Assembly: GCA_035714085.1 (NCBI GenBank)
Contig: DASTMP010000005.1
Coordinates: 1 to 64,000 of the forward strand
Direction: 5' to 3'
DNA: 64,000 bases
Source of the DNA: JAJVID01 sp035714085
GTDB taxonomy: Bacteria > Acidobacteriota > Blastocatellia > RBC074
How positions within the stretch are numbered: the first letter of the stretch is position 1; every line of letters starts with the position of its first letter. Position numbers and translations under genes: made by a program. The notes under the pieces are model-generated. The model was not told the DNA's origin. It was given only the letters and a program-made list of their open reading frames with translations, and searched no databases. Below are positions 1 to 8,900 of the stretch, one piece after another.

Positions 1-375
1 ACGGCCAATGGCGGAAGCGGCTTCACGCTGGGAGTGGCCGGATCGGTTCTGCCTACGGTCTATTACTTCCAACGGTTGACGCTCAACAGCCAGGCGCGGA
101 TCGAAGTGGTAGGTCCAGTGATCGTGATCGTGGCCAATGGCGTCAGCGTAAACGGAGGCGTAATCGGTAACGCGGATCATCCGGCGTGGCTGACGCTCAA
201 TATTTATGCCGGCGGGCAGACGCTGAATGGGGGCGCGAATATCTATGGCTATGTCGCGGCGCCGAGGGGCGCCGTGGCTGTCAACGGCAATTGCCAGATC
301 GTCGGCGGGCTGGCGAGTGATCGTTTGACAATAAACAATAACGGGCGGCTGCGCTTGCTCGCGCCATCCGAGTGA
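1..375 (+). CDS. C-terminal part of a secreted or surface protein with glycine/asparagine-rich beta repeats (5' end outside window)
   Basis: The frame is open from base 1 (T-A-N-G-G-S-G-F-T-L) and ends in TGA at 373-375, so this is the last 124 residues of a longer protein. The visible part has short beta-strand repeats spaced by Asn-Gly turns (NGVSVNGGVIGN, TLNGGANIYGYV, GAVAVNGNCQIVGG, LTINNNGRL). This pattern resembles the stacked-strand domains at the end of some pilus-associated or choice-of-anchor proteins (DUF7305-like), where a line such as 'IYGYVAAPRGAVAVNG' is typical. No catalytic motif is visible. The function is not known. The domain likeness is from memory of the family pattern and is moderate at best; that the frame is coding is much more certain. 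Confidence 0.6.
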   Translation, partial: TANGGSGFTLGVAGSVLPTVYYFQRLTLNSQARIEVVGPVIVIVANGVSVNGGVIGNADHPAWLTLNIYAGGQTLNGGANIYGYVAAPRGAVAVNGNCQIVGGLASDRLTINNNGRLRLLAPSE

Positions 376-386
376 GCGAGGTTGAA

Positions 387-432
387 AGCGCGGGCCGAGT
401 TTCTAACTCGACCTGCGCTCCGCTTAATTTTT
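387..432. terminator. Hairpin with T-run between convergent genes
   Basis: The arms at 387-400 and 406-419 (AGCGCGGGCCGAGT against ACTCGACCTGCGCT) pair over 14 positions with one C-A mismatch and one G-U pair, around a 5-base loop. A T-rich stretch (TTAATTTTT) follows within about 12 bases on the + strand. It lies 12 bases after the first gene's stop, before the convergent receptor gene. It fits an intrinsic terminator for the + strand gene. Confidence 0.55.
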
Positions 433-481
433 GCAGCGTCGTGAGAGAGCCAATGGTTCGAGTCAAACAATCAGCTCAAAT

Positions 482-3400
482 CTAAAAGACCAGCTTCAGT
501 CCCAGTTGTATTTCACGCGCGTTTCCGACAATGTTGTTGATCCTGCCAGCCCCAGGAATGAAGAGCGTCGCGCCATCGTCGGAGTTTGAAGGCAGATCGA
601 AGTTTGTGTGATTGAGAAGATTGAATGTCTCAATGCGGAATTGAAGGTTAATCCTCTCAGACAGCGCGAAACTCTTGTTCAGCGAGAAATCGACGGTCTT
701 GAAATTCGGCCCGTCCACAATGTTCCTGCCGGCGCCGCCGCGGAAGCCGGCGCGGGGCTGCGCAAAAGCGGCCAGGTTGAACCATTGCTCCACAGTGCGA
801 GGACCGGCATTGGGGTCTCCGACCAGATCTGCTCGCGCCGCATTGTCATCCGTGCCGTCCCCGTCCGGGTCGCCGGCGACCAGCGGCGTGAAAGGTATGC
901 CTGAAGCGAGCTTCACGATGGAATTGATCTGCCAACCGCGAATCGCGGCCCCGGCGAAGCCATCCAGATTCCTCCCAAACGGCAAATCATAGGTGAGGTT
1001 CGCGGTGAAGTTGTGGCGCACGTCGAAATCCGAACGGCCGTAATCCAATCCCCGGTTATAAGGATCGAAGGTCCTCGCCTGGCCGTTGTTATACTCCTGA
1101 CGGCCGCTGTTCCCTGAGCGGTTATCGAGCGATTTCCCGAAGGTATACGACGCCTGGAACTGCAGCCCTTTGCCGAACCGCCTGTTCACCGATACATTCA
1201 GACCGTTGTAGTTGGAACTGAATCCCTGAATTTGCGAGCGAATAGTGGAGAAACTGGGGTTCCTGCGAGTAGCGTTGGGGAAGAAGGCGCTCCCGTCGGG
1301 CAGGATCTGCGGGATTGCTGTATTGATGTCGCCCTGTCCCAGCAGATTGACGCCGCGCGAGCCTACATAGGCGAAGGTCATAACCGCGCCGAATGCCTCC
1401 TGCTGAATATTCAAATTGTACTGAATCAGGTAGGTCGGATGCAGATCGAACGTAATCGATTCCGTCAACAGCGCGCCACCCGGATTGGCAAAGGCTGACG
1501 AAGGGATTGGCAGCGACGTGACCCGAGACGCCGAAAGCGCGCTCGTATTGATGAATGGCAGCGAACCGAAGGCGGCGCTGCGGTAGGCGTTGAACAATGG
1601 GACTTCGTGGAAGACGCCGACTCCGCCGCGGATCGCCGTCCTGCCATTGCCGAACACGTCGTAAGCGAAACCGAAGCGAGGCGCGATCCCACTTTTCGTG
1701 GTCTTGAAGAAATCACCTCCCACCGTGACCGTTGTATCGGTGACGTTGCGCAGGTTGGCGATCTTGCCATTGACTTCATCGGGCGAAGTCACATAGTCAT
1801 ACCGCGCCCCGAGGTTCAGCGTCAGGCGCGGCGTGACCTTGAAATCGTCCTGGAAGAAGAAGCCGAAGAGCGATTGCCGAAAACCGCGGACGAAGTCCGA
1901 ATCGAACGTCGATCCTTCAAGGTTTTGTACTCTGAAGGTCAACAAATCGGATACCGAACGGAACCGCAGACGGCCACGCGTACGGGATTCCGAACGGCCG
2001 TTGAACTGAAAACGGTCGTATGAAAATCCCATTTTTACGTTGTTCCTGCCCAGATTGATGGAGAGGTTGTCAGCGGCTTGATAATTGTTCTGGAAGAAGA
2101 GTTTCGGATTGGTGCGATCGGTGCCGACCGGAGACAGCCCAGTCACATTGACTTCGCCTAGGGGACGGCCGGCGACGAGAGAGACGCTGCTCCCCGGATC
2201 CGGAACCAATTCGGATGGCGTGCTGCGATTGAAGCTGAAGCGCGCCTCGTTGACGATGTTCGAGCCGATGATTTTGCGCTCCTCGATGGTCGCCACCTGC
2301 TTGCGGTTCAACGACAGGTTCGGATATTGAGGGAAAAAGCGCACAAGCGTCTGCTCCGAATCGTCAAACAGATAGCGAACAAAGAGCGAATCCGAAGCGG
2401 ACAACTGATGATCCACTCTGACACTGAAGAAATCGCCATTCGAAATACGCGGAGTTACGCCGATGAATTCAGCGGTACCGTCGCTGAAGACGGCGCCGTT
2501 CGCCCGCGGAAAGAGGTCTATTAACGGCGCTGATCGCGGATTGATTGTGACCTTTCCGGTCGGCAGGATGCCTTGGCGAGCGTTGTCATTGGGGACGAGG
2601 GCGACGGTGGAGATGCCTTTGAATTCGCGCAAGCCTTCGTAGCTTCCGAAGAAGAAGGTTTTGTTCTTGATGATCGGGCCTCCGAGCGAGGCGCCGAATT
2701 GATTCCGGCGGAATTCAGGTTTCCCGCCTCCGTCGCAATTGGGATTGACGCTTGAGCAGCGATCGAAGAACGTCCGCGCATCCAGGCTGTCGTTGCGCAG
2801 AAATTCGAAGAGCGAACCGTGAATGTCGTTCGTTCCCGACTTCGTCACAGCGATGAAGACGCCCCCGGCGGCGCGGCTATACTCGGCGCTGAAAGCGTTG
2901 GTGAGAACGCGGAACTCTTTGATCGTTTCGACGCCGATGAGCAGCCCCTGCGCCGATCCCGGCGTGTTGTTGAGCGCGTCGTTGAGCGTTGTCCCGTCGA
3001 GTTGGAAAAGGTTCTGGCTGGGCCGCGCGCCGCCGACCGAAAAGCGGGGGCCGCGCCCCGTGTTAGACGATTGCGCGCTGCCGCGACTCTCCACCACGCC
3101 CGGCTGCAGGAAGATCAACTGCGTGACGTCGCGCCCGTCGAGCGGCAGATCGCGAATCTTCTTCTCGTCGACCAGACCGCTGAGGGTCGCCCCAGTAGTC
3201 TCCACGGCGACAGTTTGGACAGTTACAGTCACGTTCTCCCTGGCCGCGCCTACCTTTAAGTTGAAATTGACTACTATCGCTTCGGCCACCGTGAGCGCCA
3301 GATTGCCGCGTGTCTCAGAGGTGAACCCTTCGGCCGACGCCTGCGCCTCATAAAAGCCGGGCGCCAGGCCGGTCACGCGATAAAACCCGCTCGAGTCGCT

Positions 3401-3586
3401 CTTTACCTCGCGCGTCGCGCCGGTTTCCAGATTCTTGATCTTCACAGTGGCGCCAGGCAGGGCGGCGCCCTGGGGGTCGAGCAGTGTTCCCGAGATTACG
3501 CCGCTCGTGGCTTGTCCGAACACACTCGCGCCGCACAATGCGACGCAGGCCAGAGTGAAGAATATTGTTCGCTTACTTAATCTCAT
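482..3586 (-). CDS. TonB-dependent receptor with carboxypeptidase-regulatory-like N-terminal domain (Oar-like)
   Basis: A 1034-residue outer-membrane protein. Residues 1-25 are a signal peptide ending in VFGQ. Residues 26-90 form a carboxypeptidase-D regulatory-like beta-sandwich (GVISGTLLDPQGAALPGATV ... GFYRVTGLAPGFYEA). Residues 128-240 are plug-like, with the motif LPLDGRDVTQLIFLQPGV. The rest is a long beta-barrel ending in a C-terminal Phe, as outer-membrane barrels do. The start is supported by TAAGGAG 8 bases upstream. Such Oar-like receptors are expanded in Acidobacteriota and probably take up oligomeric nutrients. The substrate cannot be read from the sequence. No partner lipoprotein or SusD-like gene lies beside it, so it is a single transcription unit facing the neighbour on its left. 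Confidence 0.9.
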   Translation of the reverse strand: MRLSKRTIFFTLACVALCGASVFGQATSGVISGTLLDPQGAALPGATVKIKNLETGATREVKSDSSGFYRVTGLAPGFYEAQASAEGFTSETRGNLALTVAEAIVVNFNLKVGAARENVTVTVQTVAVETTGATLSGLVDEKKIRDLPLDGRDVTQLIFLQPGVVESRGSAQSSNTGRGPRFSVGGARPSQNLFQLDGTTLNDALNNTPGSAQGLLIGVETIKEFRVLTNAFSAEYSRAAGGVFIAVTKSGTNDIHGSLFEFLRNDSLDARTFFDRCSSVNPNCDGGGKPEFRRNQFGASLGGPIIKNKTFFFGSYEGLREFKGISTVALVPNDNARQGILPTGKVTINPRSAPLIDLFPRANGAVFSDGTAEFIGVTPRISNGDFFSVRVDHQLSASDSLFVRYLFDDSEQTLVRFFPQYPNLSLNRKQVATIEERKIIGSNIVNEARFSFNRSTPSELVPDPGSSVSLVAGRPLGEVNVTGLSPVGTDRTNPKLFFQNNYQAADNLSINLGRNNVKMGFSYDRFQFNGRSESRTRGRLRFRSVSDLLTFRVQNLEGSTFDSDFVRGFRQSLFGFFFQDDFKVTPRLTLNLGARYDYVTSPDEVNGKIANLRNVTDTTVTVGGDFFKTTKSGIAPRFGFAYDVFGNGRTAIRGGVGVFHEVPLFNAYRSAAFGSLPFINTSALSASRVTSLPIPSSAFANPGGALLTESITFDLHPTYLIQYNLNIQQEAFGAVMTFAYVGSRGVNLLGQGDINTAIPQILPDGSAFFPNATRRNPSFSTIRSQIQGFSSNYNGLNVSVNRRFGKGLQFQASYTFGKSLDNRSGNSGRQEYNNGQARTFDPYNRGLDYGRSDFDVRHNFTANLTYDLPFGRNLDGFAGAAIRGWQINSIVKLASGIPFTPLVAGDPDGDGTDDNAARADLVGDPNAGPRTVEQWFNLAAFAQPRAGFRGGAGRNIVDGPNFKTVDFSLNKSFALSERINLQFRIETFNLLNHTNFDLPSNSDDGATLFIPGAGRINNIVGNAREIQLGLKLVF

Positions 3587-4056
3587 AACCGTTCTCCTTA
3601 AATTTTGGGTGTTCTTGCAGTGAGAAGGCGTGACATTTCCTAACCCCCCTTTTGTATTCTCCCCCCGGCTCTCAGTTCATCTTTTGGAGGTCCCGATGAA
3701 TGTCATAAAACGCGCAAAAACATTCCCGCGCGCATCCCTGATGACCTTCGTCTGGCTGCCGCACTGCCGCGCATGATGATGGACATCCTGACCAGTGATT
3801 GATTGTTTCGCGAATTCCGTTATCGACAGGCTTACTGCGCCAGTGTAACGTGGTAAGAAAGAAGAAATATGACTGGGCCAAAGGTACAGATAGCTGGCAG
3901 AGGCGTCAACGGATTTGGGTCAGTTCAATAAAAATCTTCAAGCAAGGCAAGAATTCGCTTCGCCTACGTCATGGCGTTAATAGTGTTGGCCAAGTTCAAT
4001 AAAATCTTGCGTAGCGCCACTACGAACCGAAGTCTGATTTGCAGGACGGAGAGACA
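3587..4056. other. Intergenic region, no gene supported
   Basis: About 470 bases lie between the receptor start and the dehydratase stop. Short frames exist on both strands but have no ribosome binding site or recognisable protein. One 26-codon frame at 3697 has GGAGG about 7 bases upstream, but its peptide (MNVIKRAKTFPRASL...) is not recognisable. A near-direct repeat, AGTTCAATAAAAATCTT at 3922 and AGTTCAATAAAATCTT at 3993, is the only structure seen. The receptor promoter is presumably here, but no convincing -35/-10 pair was found. Confidence 0.5.
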
Positions 4057-5778
4057 TCAGTGTGAATCCCGATTGATGACCACACCGCTATGCCCCACGA
4101 GAAAATCCAGGTCGGCGCCTTTGTCGGCCTGCATCACGTGGTCGATGTAGAGTTTGTAATAGCCACGGTCGTATTGCGATTGCGTCGGGCGCCATTTCTC
4201 TCGGCGCCTGGCCATTTCATCGTCGCTCACATTCAGATGGAGCTTCCTCGCTTCGACATCCAACTCGATCACGTCGCCGTTTTCGACCAACGCCAGCGCG
4301 CCTCCGGCGGCGGCTTCGGGCGCTACGTGAAGCACGACCGTGCCATAAGCGGTGCCGCTCATCCGCGCGTCCGAGATGCGAACCAGGTCAGTCACGCCGC
4401 GTCGCAGCAGCTTCGGCGGCAGCGGCATGTTGCCGACCTCGGCCATCCCGGGATAGCCGCGCGGGCCGCAATTTTTCAGAACCATCACGCTCGATTCGTC
4501 GATCTCCAGATTCTGGTCGTCAATTCGCTCGTGTAAGTCTTCGATGGTTTCAAAGACCACCGCGCGTCCGCGATGTTTCATCAGCGCCGGGGTCGCGGCT
4601 GAAGGTTTGATGACCGCGCCATCGGGGCAAAGGTTTCCGCGAAGGATGGCCAAGCCGCCCCGCTTCGTCAACGGATCGTCGAACGGGCGGATCACGTCGC
4701 GGTTGTAGCAGGGCGCGTCGGCAGTGTTCTCGCCAATCGTCTTGCCGTTGACGGTCATCGCGTCGCGACACATCAGGTCGCCGAGTTCGCGAATCACCGC
4801 GGGCAGGCCACCCGCATAATAGAAATCCTCCATCAGGTATTTGCCCGAAGGCATCAGGTTGACCAGGCAGGGGACATCGCGCCCCAGCCTGTCCCAATCG
4901 TCGAGTTTGAAATCGACGCCCATTCGACCGGCGATCGCCAGCAGGTGGACGACCGCGTTGGTCGAACCGCCTATCGCCCCGACTACGCGCACGGCGTTTT
5001 CAAAAGCCTCACGCGTGAGGATTCGCGACATCCGCAAATCTTCGTGTACCATCTCGACGATGCGGCGTCCGGCCATGTGCGCCAACGCGTAGCGGCGCGA
5101 ATCGACCGCAGGAATGGCCGCATTCGCGGGCAATCCGATTCCTAGCGCCTCTACGACGCTGGCCATCGTCGAGGCCGTGCCCATTGTCATGCAATGACCG
5201 GCCGAGCGGCTCATGCAGCTTTCGGCCTCCTGGAAATCGCACAACGGCATCGCGCCGCTGCGCACGTCCTCGTTGAACTTCCAGACGTTGGTTCCCGATC
5301 CGATCTGTTCGCCGCGAAATCTGCCGTTGAGCATCGGGCCGCCCGACACGGCGATCGCGGGCAGATCGCAACTGGCCGCGCCCATCAACGCCGCCGGCGT
5401 GGTCTTGTCGCAACCGACGAGCAGGATCACGCCGTCAATCGGGTTGGCGCGGATGGACTCTTCGACGTCCATGCTGGCCAGATTGCGAAAGAGCATGGCC
5501 GTCGGGCGCATCGTCGATTCGCCCAGCGAAATGACAGGAAATTCCAGCGGGAAGCCGCCCGCTTCATAAACGCCGCGTTTGACGGCGTCGGCGATGGCGC
5601 GGAAGTGCGCGTTGCAAGGCGTCAGCTCCGACCACGTGTTGCATATGCCGATGACCGGCCGGCCGTCGAAGAGATGATTGGGAAATCCTTGATTCTTCAT
5701 CCAACTGCGGTGGATGAATCCGCCCTTGTCCGCGCGCCCGAACCATTCCGCGCTGCGGAGTTGTCGCATCGAAGACAT
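4057..5778 (-). CDS. IlvD/Edd-family sugar-acid dehydratase, L-arabinonate (pentonate) dehydratase type
   Basis: 573 residues, full length for the IlvD/Edd family. These enzymes dehydrate sugar acids or dihydroxy-acids with an Fe-S cluster and Mg2+. C55 (in TWSELTPCNAHF), C123 (VGCDKTTPA) and C196 (AGHCMTMGTAST) fall where the three [2Fe-2S] ligands lie in the Rhizobium L-arabinonate dehydratase. K125 matches the carbamylated metal-binding lysine, and the SDARMSGTAYG motif holds the catalytic serine. The opening AEWFGRADKGGFIHRSWMKN is typical of the pentonate branch and not of biosynthetic IlvD, so a catabolic role in pentose degradation is inferred. No other sugar-catabolic gene is adjacent. 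The start is the ATG at 5778, with GGAG 8 bases upstream; a TTG one codon earlier is less likely. A perfect palindrome (5811-5879) lies just upstream. Confidence 0.88.
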   Translation of the reverse strand: MSSMRQLRSAEWFGRADKGGFIHRSWMKNQGFPNHLFDGRPVIGICNTWSELTPCNAHFRAIADAVKRGVYEAGGFPLEFPVISLGESTMRPTAMLFRNLASMDVEESIRANPIDGVILLVGCDKTTPAALMGAASCDLPAIAVSGGPMLNGRFRGEQIGSGTNVWKFNEDVRSGAMPLCDFQEAESCMSRSAGHCMTMGTASTMASVVEALGIGLPANAAIPAVDSRRYALAHMAGRRIVEMVHEDLRMSRILTREAFENAVRVVGAIGGSTNAVVHLLAIAGRMGVDFKLDDWDRLGRDVPCLVNLMPSGKYLMEDFYYAGGLPAVIRELGDLMCRDAMTVNGKTIGENTADAPCYNRDVIRPFDDPLTKRGGLAILRGNLCPDGAVIKPSAATPALMKHRGRAVVFETIEDLHERIDDQNLEIDESSVMVLKNCGPRGYPGMAEVGNMPLPPKLLRRGVTDLVRISDARMSGTAYGTVVLHVAPEAAAGGALALVENGDVIELDVEARKLHLNVSDDEMARRREKWRPTQSQYDRGYYKLYIDHVMQADKGADLDFLVGHSGVVINRDSH

Positions 5779-5810
5779 CAAAATTCTCCGGAGTATGTGA
5801 TGAGGGCCAA

Positions 5811-5879
5811 ATCAGTACCGCGAGCGGTAGCGAGCGAGCCTCAAGGTGGAGTTCGCTCGCTACCGCTCGCGGTACTGAT
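5811..5879. repeat. REP-like palindrome, family A, copy 1
   Basis: A perfect 27-base inverted repeat (5811-5837 and 5853-5879) with a 15-base loop; the arm begins ATCAGTACCGCGAGCGGTAG. A second copy of the same family is at 56871-56943 with one mismatch between arms. It lies between two co-directional genes, 33 bases upstream of the dehydratase start. Confidence 0.9.
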
Positions 5880-5901
5880 AATGCGATGATCTTAATAACT
5901 A

Positions 5902-8900
5902 CTACGGCCGCGAAGACAGCCGTTTGTAATACTCATCCACCAGCTTGCGGTAAGCCGCCGGCGCCTCGCCCTCATCCGATAATCGCAGATTGTTCTTGCC
6001 GAGCTTCAACTGCAACCGTTTGCTCAATTCCAGCTCGACGCCGTGCAGCGGATCGATCACCTTATCTTTCAATAACAGCGCGGTCTCCATGTCGTCGCGC
6101 GTGATCGCGTCGTTGGCTTGCCTCAAACCTTGAATCGCCCGATCGAGGTCGTTTGCCAAATCACGATCCTTGCCCAGGTTGCGGCGTATGTCTTCGGCCT
6201 CGCGCAGACTTTCGCGCAATTCGGAGCCGAGTTGGCGGCGGTCATACCCTTGAGGCGGACCGCCGCCTCTCTTGGCCTGATTGCTTTGCTGGGTGGGGTT
6301 GGGGTCAGAGCCGCCCTGCGGGCTGCCTTGGCCGCCAGACTGTTGCCCTTGCTGTCCCTGTTGCCCCTGTTGCCCCTGCTGTCCCTGCTGTCCTTGCTGT
6401 CCCTGTTGCCCCTGTTGCCCCTGTTGCCCCTGTTGTCCTTGCTGTCCTTGTTGCCCCTGTTGTCCTTGCTGTCCCTGTTGCCCCTGTTGTCCTTGCTGTC
6501 CTTTCTGTCCTTGCTGTTGTCCCTGCTGCCCCTGCTGTCCTTTCTGTCCTTTCTGTCCTTGCTGTTGTCCCTGCTGCCCCTGCTGTCCTTTCTGTTGTCC
6601 CTGCTGCCCCTGCTGTCCTTGTTGTCCTTGCTGGGCGCCTGGTTGTTGTTCTTGCTGTTTACCGCGCTGATTGCGGTCGTTCAACTGCCTGCGTATTGAT
6701 TCAAGGTTGCTGGCGAGCTTGCTCGTTCTATCCAGGGAGTCCTCGGTCTCTCCGCCGGCGCCTTTGCGCTGGGCGTTCTTTTCGGCCTCGGCCAGTTGCT
6801 GCTCGAGTTGCTCGAGGTTCTGCTGAATCATCTGATCGCCCTGTCGCGCGTTGTCGAACTGGTTCATGTCCATAAGCCGCTGGGTGGCGCGGATGCGATC
6901 CTGCACTCGATTCTGGCGCAGGCCGCTGGCGGCTTCGCGCAGCTTGTTGGCGGCGCCTTGCTGCTCCTGGTTCAGGCCGCGCGCGGTCTGATCGATGTCT
7001 CTTTCCAGATTGCCGACCTCATTGGCCAGCTCGCCTTTGCGTTCGGCCAACTGTTGTTTTGAATTGTTGACTGAAGGATCGCTGGATCGCGCGCGGCGCG
7101 CGAGGTCATCGACGTCCTTCGTGATTTCATTCTGGCGTTGAGCCGCCTGGGCCGCTCGCTGTTTCAAATCCTGGATCGATTGGCCGCCCTGCGACTGTTT
7201 CAACCGATTCAACTGCCGCTGCGCTTCTTCCAGTTGCTGCATCGCGCGCAGGTTGCGGGCCAGAGATTCTTGTTCCTTGTTGTTTTGCGAGGCGTTCTGC
7301 GCGCGCTGCATCTCGTCGGCGGCCTGGTTGAGGCGATTGGCCAGGTCCTGCATCTGCGAGTCGCGGCGTTCGCGCGAGAGCCGTTCGAGCTCGCGGGCGG
7401 CTTTACGGGCCTCGTCGATCATCTGCTGCTGCTGGCGCCCGCCTCCGCCTCCGCCCTGATTGCGGGCCTGCTGCATGCGCTGTTGCTGCTGTTCGACCTC
7501 TCGCTGCATCCGGCGCGCCAACTCCTCCAGCTTGCGCTTCGTCTCGTCGTCCTGCTGTTGCGACTGCTGCTGGCGCTCGCGGTTGAGCGTCTCGTACTGG
7601 TTCTTCCTCTTGTCCATCTCGAGCTCGAAGAGGTCGGCGAGTTCTTCGGCCTGTTGACTGTTCTGCCCCTGGCCCGACTGGTTGAAGGCGACCTGGATTT
7701 CGCGGAAGATCGCGTCGGCGCGCTGCAACTCCTTCAACGCGCGCTGTTCTGGCGGCATGGCGTCTTTGCCCTTGCGCGACTTCAACTCCTTGATCGCAGG
7801 CTCCATCTCTTTCGACGCCTGGGTTACGTGCTCGACCAGTTTGACGAAATCCTGATTCTGGCCGAGTCCGTCGCCCAAGCGGCGTTTGATCCGCTCGACC
7901 AGCGCGATGGCGTCTTCATGCAGTTTCTCCTGAGCCAGAGTGACGGTGTTGTAATTGTCCTCCTTGTCCTTTTCGGCGTAGGTCGCCTCGTCGCGATTGA
8001 CGCGGAAGGTCGCGGCGATGATCTCTTTCTGGCGTCTGGTCAGTCCTTCCTGCTGTTCGCCGGCGCCCTGTCCGCCGCTTTGCTGCGCTTGTCTGAACTC
8101 TTTATCGAACGGTTTAACTTCGATGAAGTAGATGTCGCTGGTCGATTCTTTGTGCGCGTCGCGGGCTTTGGCGTAATAGGAGATCAGGTCGCCGGGCTGC
8201 AACCCGAACTCTTCTAGGAAGAATGTGTGCGCGCCCGTCATCTGGCGGGCCGATTCGCCTTTCAGTTTCTGCAAGTCGACCTTCTTCTCCTCGCCGCCAT
8301 TTACCGCGAAATAGAGGTCGAGCGAGACCACGCCGTAATCGTCTTCGGCCTTGGCCTGCGTGAAGACCTCCTCGATGCTGGTGGCGCGCGTGTCACGCCC
8401 GGGCTTTTCAAAGGAGACCGTGGGCGGGCGGTCTTCCAGCAAGGCGATGTCGTATTCGTTCGAGCCGTTGTAAATGTCGCCTTCGACGCTCGTGACCTCG
8501 ATGTGATAGGTGTTCTCCTTGTTGACGGTCATCGAGGCGGCGAAATCTGTCTCGCCGACCTTTTCCATCTCGATCTTCCCGCCTTCGCGAAGGACGATTC
8601 GCGCGGCTTTGGCCTTGCCTGTGAGTCTGGCCACGAGCTTCACAGTCGTGCCGGCGAGCACGGAGACGTTTGGCGCGTCCTCTATCGTTTTCGGCGCAAT
8701 GCCGGTGTAAGAGGGGAAGCTCTGCGTCTGATCAATGCGTTTGACATATGGCAGATCGGCGACTGTCAGCTTGAAGACTTCGGTCTTGACGCTGTTCGAT
8801 TCGACCCAGTATTCGGTGTCGTCCTGAATGTTGAAGATGAAGAATTGGAACTCGTTGTTGTTTTTGGCGGGCTCCATCATCTGGCCGACCCACTGATCGT

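Noticed and set aside
3672..4002. Short open frames in the intergenic region
   Set aside because: No start signal or family; opposite frames overlap each other.
6118..6875. Long open frames on the + strand rich in Leu-Pro or Cys-Pro
   Set aside because: They are the antisense of the (QQG)n coiled-coil region of the DUF4175 gene; the 9-base repeat keeps all frames open, and there is no ribosome binding site.
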